The notes: a model not told the origin generated them from the letters alone. DNA of 7,290 bases from an uncultured Nitrosomonadales bacterium (GCA_903934275.1 CAIZNF010000655.1:1-7290), one strand, 5' to 3'. Shown: positions 1-6,640, counted from the first letter of the stretch. A program made the numbers and translations.

Positions 1-828
1 ATTGCGCAATAAGCTGACCAGTTCAGGAGTCATGCCGCGAATGTAATTCAATTCCTGCCAGCTCTGTATCGCTGCGTTTCTTGCCTTGTATGAAGGTGTA
101 AGCTTGTTATAGTATTCCCATTCCGCACCGATTCCTTCTGTTTTAAATTCGTCAATATCTATCCAATCGATTATTGCTGAAGCCAGCTCCCTGGCCTCAG
201 CTTCAGGCACTTTGAGCATATTGAGGTATCGTGCAAGAGCCATGTACTGGATTGCATTGAGGTTGAGCAGGCTACCGTGAGGCGATATGTGAATGGAAAA
301 TGAGTTGATGCCAAGCTTTATCTTTATCGGCTCTTGTTGCGGTACAAACATGGCTCCTTGCATTTCGGAGCCAATAGTTTCGCCTTGCTTTGTGCCTTCT
401 TCTGCCGCCTTGTCGGACGGCGATGCCTTACTACCATCATCAATATTGAAATTGAACTGTTGCGCCAACATACTCTTTAGCCACGCAATTTGTTCGTCCA
501 TTTCAGACGGCGCTCTCGGACTGTTTGCGATAATGCGCTTGTACTGGATATAGCGCGGATCCACCGGCGCGGATTGTGGTCTCAACCCGGCAATTACAAA
601 ATCCAGCAACAGCAGCGCCTCTCTGCGTTGAATTTCGTGTGCGATTTGCTTTTCCATGTAAAGCGGGGACGGTGCTTGCAGTTGGCTTAGTTGCGCCAGA
701 ATCAGGGCAATCGCCACCAGCATTACGGCAACGTAAATAAGTATAAAACCTGATTGCTCCCCAGCCCGTTCGTGGCGCGCTCTGCGGTATGCAGTTACCG
801 CCTGCATTGCTTCCGGGATGCGGCTCAT
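1..828 (-). CDS. gspK: GspK-like type II secretion minor pseudopilin (3' end outside window)
   Basis: This is an open frame of 276 codons from the ATG at 828 that runs off the window edge without a stop. GspK is the large minor pseudopilin that caps the type II secretion pseudopilus with GspI and GspJ. What the sequence shows: a basic leader, then a probable prepilin peptidase site SG/FILIYVAVML (cut after about residue 27). The residue at mature position 5 is Tyr, not Glu; lack of Glu5 is typical of GspK. Further on are GSLLNLNA (185-192), DWIDIDE (221-227) and NYIRGMTPEL (261-270), which match the conserved C-terminal blocks of the family. A hydrophilic low-complexity stretch occupies about 131-158. 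The family is usually about 300-330 residues, so most of it is present. The ATG follows the stop of the TonB-like gene after one base, indicating translational coupling. The Shine-Dalgarno is weak. Identity is confident. Confidence 0.88.
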   Translation of the reverse strand, partial: MSRIPEAMQAVTAYRRARHERAGEQSGFILIYVAVMLVAIALILAQLSQLQAPSPLYMEKQIAHEIQRREALLLLDFVIAGLRPQSAPVDPRYIQYKRIIANSPRAPSEMDEQIAWLKSMLAQQFNFNIDDGSKASPSDKAAEEGTKQGETIGSEMQGAMFVPQQEPIKIKLGINSFSIHISPHGSLLNLNAIQYMALARYLNMLKVPEAEARELASAIIDWIDIDEFKTEGIGAEWEYYNKLTPSYKARNAAIQSWQELNYIRGMTPELVSLLRN

Positions 829-829
829 C

Positions 830-1627
830 CTACTGATTCTCCACAAGTTTTTTTACCATACCCCGATCTATTGCGGCATCTTCCGGCAACGCATTTATCA
901 CGCGTGCGGCGCGGGCATATTTATTCGCACAACTGCGGTGATTGGCCGTAGTGAGAGTAAAACCGACAACAGTTAGCACGCGACTGGGCAGGTTTTCACC
1001 TTGCACGCGTGCCGGTAAGTAACGGACCGAGCCTTGCGAGTCAATGACTGATTGATCAAACAATTCTGGCACGTCTGCATGAATAATTTGCACACGGTCA
1101 ACTTCGCCAGCAACGGAGACATGAACGGCCGCCAATACGCAGCTCTCAATTCCCTTTCGCTTTGCTTCAGCTGGGTATTCAGGAGTGACCGCTTGGTCAA
1201 GTGGTGCTGCACCGGTGTTTTCATCCTGCTCGTCCTGCGGTATATACTTTTCTGCTCTTACCTTGCCAATGGCCAGATTTTCCCGCCCCTTGACGGTCAT
1301 CACGTTTTGCTCGACAGGCTTTTGCCGCTTGAGTTTTTTCTCCTTTATCGGTCGTTTCGGCGGCGTTTTAGTTGCACTTGCTTTGTTTTGCGTGGGCTGC
1401 ATCGTTACGCTAAGCGTTATCTGCCGCCCTTGTTCATTGTTTTGCCAGTGTATCCACCCTGGAATGAACGGGGATAAATGCAGAATAATGGAAATAGACA
1501 TGGCCAGCGTGAGCCGCGCAGTGCTATTACGGCTCATTGATACCAGCCCGGTTTGAAGTGTGGCAACCTTGTCACGAAGCTTTGTCGCGGCTTCATGGCT
1601 GCTAGGCTTGTCCCGTTTTTCAGCCAT
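830..1627 (-). CDS. TonB-like periplasmic-spanning protein inside the secretion operon
   Basis: A 265-residue protein with TonB architecture. It has a cytoplasmic N-terminus (1-37), one membrane segment (about 38-58), a Lys/Pro-rich linker (about 85-110) and a C-terminal TonB domain (about 147-226). The domain shows the usual opening PEYPAEAKRKGI followed by VLAAVHVSVAGEVDRVQII and FDQSVI. The membrane segment contains Ser46-x3-His50, the spacing of the Ser/His signature that TonB uses to respond to ExbB/ExbD. A further 40 residues after the domain (226-265) match nothing I recognise. TonB proteins normally carry proton-motive energy to outer-membrane receptors; a link to secretion is inferred only from position between gspJ and gspK. 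It overlaps gspJ by 8 nt and ends 1 nt before gspK. The first ATG lacks a clear Shine-Dalgarno; Met31 (ATG at 1537) is an alternative that keeps the membrane segment. It might replace GspC or GspB, which also bridge the inner membrane and periplasm. Confidence 0.8.
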   Translation of the reverse strand: MAEKRDKPSSHEAATKLRDKVATLQTGLVSMSRNSTARLTLAMSISIILHLSPFIPGWIHWQNNEQGRQITLSVTMQPTQNKASATKTPPKRPIKEKKLKRQKPVEQNVMTVKGRENLAIGKVRAEKYIPQDEQDENTGAAPLDQAVTPEYPAEAKRKGIESCVLAAVHVSVAGEVDRVQIIHADVPELFDQSVIDSQGSVRYLPARVQGENLPSRVLTVVGFTLTTANHRSCANKYARAARVINALPEDAAIDRGMVKKLVENQ

Positions 1628-2276
1628 GCGTCACGCGCGTGTCAAACAGTATTGTGTAACGGCGGCCAGCCTTGCTGAATTGCAATTGGATAAGCTTGGG
1701 CGGCTCTTTCAGCCGCCATTCGTTCAACCACCACAGCGTGTTGGTGTCGGGGGCTGTGGTAGGCAAATAAGACCACGATAGCGCCTCGGCACCAGTCAAT
1801 ACCTTGATTGAAGGTGCCGCAAGAATTTCGGTATCCTTGGGCATGGCATTTCTGGCTACTTGATTATCCTCCCACCATGATGGCAGCGGATATTCTTGAT
1901 AATAAAGAGCTCGCTCGCCTGAATCATAGTGATAGCGCACAAAAACCGGCTTACCGTTCAGGGAGGTTGCCTTGCTTTTCCAGTCAAGAAGGTACAGCTC
2001 CGTACGATGCCCGATTACCGGATAGTTTGTTTCTCCGGCCAAGTTGAAAAGGTGCTGAAATTGATCACGCAGTTGCTGCCGTACTGCCCATTCCTGATGA
2101 CCGCCCCTTAGCGCGATGGCTGACTTGCCCACAGACCGGTATAGCGATGTCATCAGGGTCACCAGCCCCAAACAAATGACCAACACGACCATGATTTCGA
2201 TGAGTGTGAAGCCACACTCTTTCCGGCAAGCATTCCGGGTGATACGCTGATTTACGTGGCGCATTCTTTTCGGCAT
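1620..2276 (-). CDS. gspJ: GspJ-like type II secretion minor pseudopilin
   Basis: A 218-residue type IV pilin-like protein. The long leader (22 residues) ends in the prepilin peptidase site CG/FTLIEIMVVLVI: cut after Gly22, Phe as mature residue 1, Glu27 as mature Glu5. A hydrophobic helix (about 23-42) follows, then a periplasmic head. GspJ forms the pseudopilus tip with GspI and GspK. The length, a Trp-rich C-terminal half (LSWSYLP, LWWLNEWRL), the closing pattern PKLIQLQFSKAGRRYTILFD, and the place two genes before gspK fit GspJ better than GspH (shorter, closer to gspG) or GspI (about 120 residues). The start is 3 nt after the gspF stop; no strong Shine-Dalgarno is visible. Met5 (ATG at 2264) is an alternative. 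The stop overlaps the TonB-like start by 8 nt. The pseudopilin call is firm; the J assignment is moderately firm. Confidence 0.8.
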   Translation of the reverse strand: MPKRMRHVNQRITRNACRKECGFTLIEIMVVLVICLGLVTLMTSLYRSVGKSAIALRGGHQEWAVRQQLRDQFQHLFNLAGETNYPVIGHRTELYLLDWKSKATSLNGKPVFVRYHYDSGERALYYQEYPLPSWWEDNQVARNAMPKDTEILAAPSIKVLTGAEALSWSYLPTTAPDTNTLWWLNEWRLKEPPKLIQLQFSKAGRRYTILFDTRVTHG

Positions 2277-2279
2277 GAA

Positions 2280-3458
2280 TTAGCGGACTTCGGAGAGGCT
2301 GAACACCGCCAGCAGGATCGACATCACCATGAAGCCGACTATGCCTCCCATGACTATAATGATTAGCGGATTGAGTATACCAACCAGAGAATTGAGACGA
2401 TTGCCAAATTCTTCTTGCAGAAGATCGGCAACTTTGGACATGCTCGGCGCAAGTCCGCCTGTTTCATTTCCAAGCTTGAGGTATCGGGTGAATTGCACAG
2501 GCAAGGCAGGCACATGAGCAAAAGCCTGCGGTACTGACTCTCCTTTGCGCAGGCCATTCAGGCAAATATCCAGCCCTTCGCGTTGAATTCGGTTGTCGAG
2601 CAGAGGGCGCGAAATCTCGATACCACGCACCAGAGGAAGCCCCGCTGCCAGCATAATCGAAAGGCTTTTTGCCAACTTGAACGCGGCAAAATGTGCTTGT
2701 AGTTTGCCCAGCAAGGGGATTCGCAGCATGAGGGTGTGCCATTTCCTGTTAACCGCATCGTTCCTATTAACCAGTGCAGCCCCTGATGCGGCTCCCGCTC
2801 CTGCAAGGATTATCACCATCCACCCGTAATTTATGAGAAAGTCACTGGCTGAAAAGAGAATGCGCGTACCTAACGGCAGCAGATGATCGCCACCTTCAGA
2901 GAAGATATCTTTGAACACAGGAACAACGTAAAGTGCCAAGCCGATGATGGATAAAAGCGCCACGAGCGCCAGGATCACTGGATAGGTCAGCGATGAAATG
3001 AGTTGGTGTCGAATTTTTTGGCTGTCCTGGTAGTGCCGTTCCAAAATTTTGAGTACCTGCGCCAGATCACCACTGGCCTCGCTGACCTGAATAAGCGCGA
3101 TTAGCATGGGATCAAAGCGGCCATAATTTTGCAGTGCTTGCGAAAATGATTCGCCGCGCTTGATAGACTTGCGAAGCTGTGCGGCCAAATTGGTAATTTT
3201 TGCATCGCGGCTGTCTTCGCCGATAATTTGAAGCGCGCGGTCAAGCGGTAAGCCGCTTTCAACCAAAGGGGCAAGTTCGCTGGTAAACGCGATCACGAGA
3301 GCACGCCCGATCAGCGAGGTTTTTTTCGGTTTTGCGTGAAGCAGTGTGAGTTGCTGTTTGCGTAAAATGTGCTTCAGCGCTTCCACGTCTGCCGCATGTT
3401 CGTGCCCAACTGATTCCGCACCATTTCGCCCGATGGCTTTGTACTCGTATTCAGGCAT
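2280..3458 (-). CDS. gspF: GspF type II secretion inner-membrane platform protein
   Basis: A 392-residue polytopic inner-membrane protein that forms the platform on which GspE acts to insert pseudopilin subunits. It has two tandem T2SSF domains, about 54-176 and 258-378, each with a conserved FT.ELAPLVESGLPL or FKLAKSLSIMLAAGLPL opening and a GE.(S/V)..A motif (GESFSQAL, GESVPQAF). Membrane segments are near 157-180, 210-231 and 360-386. The N-terminus MPEYEYKAIGRNG is the family's usual start. The open frame extends 102 codons further upstream, but that part lies antiparallel-free inside gspE in another frame and is not GspF-like, so the ATG at 3458 is chosen. This ATG shares its A with the gspE stop (TAATG), a classic coupled junction, with AAGGG about 10 nt upstream. 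Length matches the family (about 400). Confidence 0.95.
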   Translation of the reverse strand: MPEYEYKAIGRNGAESVGHEHAADVEALKHILRKQQLTLLHAKPKKTSLIGRALVIAFTSELAPLVESGLPLDRALQIIGEDSRDAKITNLAAQLRKSIKRGESFSQALQNYGRFDPMLIALIQVSEASGDLAQVLKILERHYQDSQKIRHQLISSLTYPVILALVALLSIIGLALYVVPVFKDIFSEGGDHLLPLGTRILFSASDFLINYGWMVIILAGAGAASGAALVNRNDAVNRKWHTLMLRIPLLGKLQAHFAAFKLAKSLSIMLAAGLPLVRGIEISRPLLDNRIQREGLDICLNGLRKGESVPQAFAHVPALPVQFTRYLKLGNETGGLAPSMSKVADLLQEEFGNRLNSLVGILNPLIIIVMGGIVGFMVMSILLAVFSLSEVR

Positions 3459-5101
3459 TACCCCGCAACCCTTAGCACTTCTTCCACCGTAGTCAATCCG
3501 GCTTTTACCTTGATTATCCCGTCTTCGATCAGGCTGATAAACGCCTCTTGTTGAGCAACATTGTTCAATGCCTCGATCGAGGGATCGTGCAGGATTTGCT
3601 GGCGCAATGCGGAAGTTATTTCCAGCAGCTCCGCAATCGCCAAACGCCCTTGGTAACCGGTTTTGGAGCATTTTTGACAACCCTCCGCCCGGTAGATAGT
3701 TTCCGATGGCGAGATGCCAAATCTCTCCGATGTGGCCGGATCGGCATGTATCGCTTGTTTGCAAGCGTCACACAGGCGTCTTACCAGACGTTGCGCACTT
3801 ATAGCCACCAGGCTCGATGCCAACAAATAATCGGCAACGCCCATGTCCAGAAATCGCCCAATCGCACCTGCCGCGCTATTCGTGTGTATCGTCGATAATA
3901 CGAGGTGCCCGGTGAGCGATGCCTGGACTGCTATTTCAGCCGTTTCTTTATCACGAATTTCGCCGATGAATATAGTGTCCGGGTCATGCCGGAGTATTGA
4001 CCTGAGAACGGCGGCGAAGGTCAAGCCAGCCGGTTCGTTGATTTGTATCTGGCTGATACCTGGAAGCTCGTACTCTACCGGGTCTTCTACGGTAATAATT
4101 TTTCTCTTGCCGTCTATCAGCTGCGCAAGACCAGAATAAAGGGTTGTCGATTTTCCGGAGCCAGTGGGCCCCGTTACCAAAATCAGCCCCGTGCTGCGCG
4201 CAAGATTGCGTTTGTATAAATTAATGGTGTGCGCTGACATGCCCGTAGCTTCGAGCGAGAGTGACTGCTGCTTCTGATCGAGCAACCGCAACACCACGTC
4301 TTCTCCATGCGCGGTAGGCAGGGTGCTTACCCGTATGTCTACCTCTCTGCCGCTCAATCGCAACCGGATTCTGCCGTCTTGCGGCAAACGGCGTTCCGCT
4401 ATGTCGAGGCTTGACAAAATTTTGATACGCGAAATTATTGCAGGGTAATCTTCCGTCGATGGTGCAGGTTCGGTATGCAAAACACCGTCCACACGGTATC
4501 GCAGATCAATGTGATTTTTGCCGGGTTCAAGGTGAATATCAGACGCACCCATATCGACTCCGCGCGCTATCATCTCGTTTACCCGGCTGATGGTGGGAGC
4601 TTCAAGAGCCAGGTCTTTGAGATGCCCAACATCTTCCATCGTCAGGGATATCAGTGACTCGTCACCCTGGTTATCAGACTGCAGCAATATGTTCAGTGCA
4701 TAATTGAGACGTTGCGGGGGAGCAAGGGCGATTTGCGAATCAGAATATAATCGCCCCAGCATATCGAGCAACCCATCGTCCTCCGGATCATCAATTACCA
4801 ACCAGCTCGCTTCATTCCTGCGAACCGGCAAAATCCGGTTGTACGCCAAATAACCTTCCGGAAACCTCGTGTCGATAAAAGGTTCACCTTCACCGTCCCA
4901 AACCGGAAGATTCAATATTTCAGACCACAATTGGCAAAGCGCATCTTGGGAGATAATTCCCATGTCGACGAGCACCCGAGAAAGGCGCTGAGAGTTGTTT
5001 GCGCGCGCCGCGTTTATCCGATGCAACAGCTCAACGTCAATAAGACCACGCTCGACCAGCAATGCGGCCAGATCAGGTGTGACTTTCACCGCATCCAACA
5101 T
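3458..5101 (-). CDS. gspE: GspE type II secretion assembly ATPase
   Basis: A 547-residue cytoplasmic hexameric ATPase that powers pseudopilus assembly through GspF. An N-terminal T2SSE_N/MshEN-like domain (about 10-150) precedes the PilB/GspE motor domain. Motor motifs are all intact: SDIHLEP (187-193), Walker A GPTGSGKS (311-318), Asp box TVEDPVEY (337-344), Walker B DPDTIFIGEIRD (373-384) and His box LSTIHTN (402-408). A tetracysteine zinc site is formed by CDAC (Cys444, Cys447) and CQKC (Cys475, Cys478), which is typical of GspE and PilB. The ATG lies 4 nt after the gspG stop, and the stop overlaps the gspF start. In canonical operons gspE precedes gspF and gspG; here gspG comes first. A type IV pilus PilB is the main alternative, but the adjoining GspG, GspF and GspK favour GspE. 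Confidence 0.95.
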   Translation of the reverse strand: MLDAVKVTPDLAALLVERGLIDVELLHRINAARANNSQRLSRVLVDMGIISQDALCQLWSEILNLPVWDGEGEPFIDTRFPEGYLAYNRILPVRRNEASWLVIDDPEDDGLLDMLGRLYSDSQIALAPPQRLNYALNILLQSDNQGDESLISLTMEDVGHLKDLALEAPTISRVNEMIARGVDMGASDIHLEPGKNHIDLRYRVDGVLHTEPAPSTEDYPAIISRIKILSSLDIAERRLPQDGRIRLRLSGREVDIRVSTLPTAHGEDVVLRLLDQKQQSLSLEATGMSAHTINLYKRNLARSTGLILVTGPTGSGKSTTLYSGLAQLIDGKRKIITVEDPVEYELPGISQIQINEPAGLTFAAVLRSILRHDPDTIFIGEIRDKETAEIAVQASLTGHLVLSTIHTNSAAGAIGRFLDMGVADYLLASSLVAISAQRLVRRLCDACKQAIHADPATSERFGISPSETIYRAEGCQKCSKTGYQGRLAIAELLEITSALRQQILHDPSIEALNNVAQQEAFISLIEDGIIKVKAGLTTVEEVLRVAG

Positions 5102-5105
5102 TTGG

Positions 5106-5546
5106 TCAATCCCAGTTGCCGATGTCTGCGTCGTCAGCAGATCCGCCAGCCTTGCCGTCCGCTCCCATTGATATCAGGTCAAACCCCATCCCGTGCTTGC
5201 CCGGAATTTCGTAAACGAACGGTTTTCCCCACTCGTCGGTGGGTATTTTGATCTTTTTTAGATATGGCCCGCGCCAGTTCTGAACCGGGCTGGCTTGTGG
5301 ATTCTCGATCAGCACCCCCAGCCCTTCCTGCTGCGTCGGATAACGTCCCGTATCGAGGTGAAAAGTTTCTATCGCATTTGCAAGCGTTTCAATTTGTATC
5401 TTGGTCGCCTTGACCTTTGAGCCGCTAAGCGCGCCCACCAAACGAGGCCCGACCAATGCCGCCAGCATCGCAATAATCACCATTACGATCATGACCTCGA
5501 TTAATGTAAAGCCGCCGTCCCGGCGGAATGTTTTGTGCGCAATCAT
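5106..5546 (-). CDS. gspG: GspG major pseudopilin
   Basis: A 146-residue major pseudopilin, the repeating subunit of the type II secretion pseudopilus. The short leader MIAHKTFRRDGG is cut before FTLIEVMIVMVII: Gly12 at -1, Phe13 as mature residue 1, Glu17 as mature Glu5. The head contains the GspG signatures TGRYPTQQEGL (66-76), WRGPYLKK (91-98), DEWGKPFVYEIPGKHG (104-119), and the C-terminal calcium-binding loop SMGADGKAGGSADDADI (126-142). The chosen ATG has a good Shine-Dalgarno, GAAGGG, at 8-nt spacing, in the 14-nt gap after the response regulator stop. Length matches the family (about 140-150). It is the first structural gene of the operon rather than following gspF. Confidence 0.96.
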   Translation of the reverse strand: MIAHKTFRRDGGFTLIEVMIVMVIIAMLAALVGPRLVGALSGSKVKATKIQIETLANAIETFHLDTGRYPTQQEGLGVLIENPQASPVQNWRGPYLKKIKIPTDEWGKPFVYEIPGKHGMGFDLISMGADGKAGGSADDADIGNWD

Positions 5547-5554
5547 CTTCTTTT

Positions 5555-5560
5555 CCCTTC
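5555..5560 (-). promoter_or_regulatory. Ribosome binding site of gspG
   Basis: GAAGGG lies 8 nt before the gspG ATG and directly abuts the stop codon of the response regulator. It is the best Shine-Dalgarno in the operon, consistent with high translation of the most abundant subunit, and it fixes the gspG start. Confidence 0.75.
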
Positions 5561-6193
5561 TCAGTAAGACAGTTCAGATCTTCGATTATGCCCGCGTTTA
5601 CGCTTGATTGCACGAAGGTGAACTCTCACTGTGTGTATGCTGATTCCTAATTCATCGGCTACCTGCTTATCCAGTTTACCCTCGCGCATCAGCATGAAAA
5701 CCTCGCGCTCCTTGTTGGTCAACGTGCTATTTGGCGGCATTACCATGCGTGCTTCCACTATGTCGTTCAGTTCCGCGCTCCACATCCATCCCGAGTTATT
5801 TAATTTCGGTCGAATCATCATAGCCGAGATCACCGCAACTATTTTATCCAGATCAATAGTCTTCGGAATAAATCCAAACGCACCCATTTGGAAACCTTGC
5901 AAAACCATTTCCTGCTCTATAACACCTGACAACATAATTATGCGTTCCGGCAAATTAACAGGCACAGAGTTCAGCAATTCAAGACCGCTCTCGCTCCCAA
6001 GATTGAGATCAAGCAACGCCAAGTCGAACTGGGCATCACTGTCAATCAGATTGCGCGCCTCGCTTACATTGCGCGCAGTGGTCACAAAATAGCCGGACAC
6101 ACGCAACATATCCGCTATGCCCGATAGGACAAGCGGATGATCATCTATCAAAATAATCCGGCCACAAAACGCGGGTTGCGTATCACCAACCAT
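5561..6193 (-). CDS. NarL/LuxR-family response regulator
   Basis: A 210-residue two-component response regulator. The receiver domain (about 12-125) has the acidic pair Asp17-Asp18 in LIDDHP, phosphoacceptor Asp62 in ALLDLNL, the switch Ser89 in IIMLSG and the conserved Lys111 in GFIPKT, so it should be phosphorylatable. A LuxR-type helix-turn-helix follows (about 157-208): LTNKEREVFMLM, then KQVADELGISIHTVRVHLRAIKRK. It should bind DNA as a dimer and activate or repress transcription on phosphorylation. The start is supported by AAGGA at 5-nt spacing. It lies 14 nt upstream of gspG in the same direction, so it is probably cotranscribed with the secretion genes and may regulate them. The kinase fragment about 770 bp upstream on the same strand is a candidate partner; that is inference from position only. 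Confidence 0.93.
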   Translation of the reverse strand: MVGDTQPAFCGRIILIDDHPLVLSGIADMLRVSGYFVTTARNVSEARNLIDSDAQFDLALLDLNLGSESGLELLNSVPVNLPERIIMLSGVIEQEMVLQGFQMGAFGFIPKTIDLDKIVAVISAMMIRPKLNNSGWMWSAELNDIVEARMVMPPNSTLTNKEREVFMLMREGKLDKQVADELGISIHTVRVHLRAIKRKRGHNRRSELSY

Positions 6194-6198
6194 AAATT

Positions 6199-6203
6199 TC
6201 CTT
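6199..6203 (-). promoter_or_regulatory. Ribosome binding site of the response regulator
   Basis: AAGGA sits 5 nt before the ATG at 6193. It lies outside the adjacent palindromic element, so translation of the regulator can start beside a long hairpin in its leader. Confidence 0.6.
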
Positions 6204-6210
6204 TTAAGAG

Positions 6211-6350
6211 GGAACCTCTATAAATCCAAGCACCGTCGCGATACTGCGTTGCTCAATAGATTTTATCGCTTACATATCCGAACATATGCGGCGCGCTAAA
6301 ATTTATCTCGCGCCTTGTCTCGCTTAGGATTTTGAATTTATAGAGGCCCC
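6211..6350. mobile_element. MITE-like 140-bp palindromic element with 5-bp flanking repeats
   Basis: The whole stretch is an imperfect palindrome centred between 6280 and 6281. The ends GGAACCTCTATAAAT (6211-6225) and ATTTATAGAGGCCCC (6336-6350) are inverted copies matching at 13 of 15 positions, with 11 perfect (6215-6225 / 6336-6346). Inner arms 6256-6269 and 6293-6306 pair at 12 of 14 positions, and CATAT/ATATG closes the centre. AAGAG occurs immediately outside both ends (6206-6210 and 6351-6355), as expected for a 5-bp target duplication. It is too short to encode a transposase, so it would be mobilised in trans. It sits 17 bp from the regulator ATG, so it either lies in the operon leader or contributes its promoter. 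Confidence 0.7.
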
Positions 6351-6370
6351 AAGAGCCATTCATCCTAAGC
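6322..6370. repeat. 9-bp inverted repeat straddling the element end
   Basis: GCTTAGGAT (6322-6330) and ATCCTAAGC (6362-6370) are perfect inverted copies separated by 31 bp. One arm is inside the palindromic element and the other is outside it, so pairing would compete with folding of the element. Function is unknown. Confidence 0.4.
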
Positions 6371-6383
6371 CGGCAGTTGAAAC

Positions 6384-6450
6384 CTGTAGGAGCGCGATTT
6401 TCGCGCGATTGCCCAGTGAATCAATCGCCCGATGAATCGGGCTCCTACAG
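6384..6450. repeat. REP-like palindrome, copy 1 (intact)
   Basis: Perfect 10-bp outer arms CTGTAGGAGC (6384-6393) and GCTCCTACAG (6441-6450) enclose three inner hairpins: GCGCGA/TCGCGC (6392-6397 / 6401-6406, sharing two bases with the outer arm), CGATTG/CAATCG (6406-6411 / 6422-6427) and CCCGAT/ATCGGG (6428-6433 / 6436-6441). The GTAGGAGC end is characteristic of dispersed extragenic palindromes of beta- and gammaproteobacteria that are mobilised by RAYT transposases. No such transposase gene is in the window. Confidence 0.75.
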
Positions 6451-6556
6451 CAACGGCATTACCGAAAAGGCGAGTGGCATCGAATACGCAAAAACCAAAC
6501 ACCATACGGCCTAACGCATAAATATGAGAGGCTAACCACTCTTTCTAGGCTCACCC

Positions 6557-6593
6557 TAAGCCTGACAAACCGCAACTAAAATTGTAAGCCTGA
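6557..6593. repeat. Direct repeat TAAGCCTGA x2
   Basis: Two exact 9-bp copies at 6557-6565 and 6585-6593 are spaced 28 bp start to start, close to 2.7 helical turns. They could be protein-binding sites upstream of the regulator operon, but a chance repeat cannot be excluded. Confidence 0.3.
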
Positions 6594-6615
6594 TTCTGCC
6601 CATCCTAATGATATC

Positions 6616-6640
6616 GTTAAAATTTTTTTTATTTTTTAAC
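6616..6640. repeat. A/T-rich hairpin
   Basis: GTTAAAA (6616-6622) and TTTTAAC (6634-6640) are perfect inverted arms around an almost pure T loop on the plus strand. The stem is weak. It could act as an A/T-rich upstream element or bend. It is not a GC-rich intrinsic terminator. Confidence 0.35.

Noticed and set aside
1052..1556. Plus-strand frames of 141 and 123 codons
   Set aside because: They are antisense to the TonB-like gene, and their hydrophobic content mirrors its Lys-rich linker codons read backwards.
3459..3764. 102-codon upstream extension of the gspF frame
   Set aside because: It lies wholly within the 3' part of gspE in another frame, is rich in Cys/Arg/Gly without family resemblance, and the family's usual N-terminus MPEYEYKA starts at 3458.
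6384..6450. tRNA-like gene because of the cloverleaf-shaped palindrome
   Set aside because: There are no T-loop, anticodon or acceptor signatures, and the stems match a REP family arrangement with a second copy nearby.
6490..6520. Sigma-54 promoter (GG and GC elements in the minus-strand TGGTGTTTGGTTTTTGC)
   Set aside because: The spacing between GG and GC is 12 or 5, not the required 10, and flanking consensus bases are missing.
6616..6640. Intrinsic terminator
   Set aside because: The stem is only A/T pairs with one G-C, and the T run lies in the loop rather than after a GC-rich stem.
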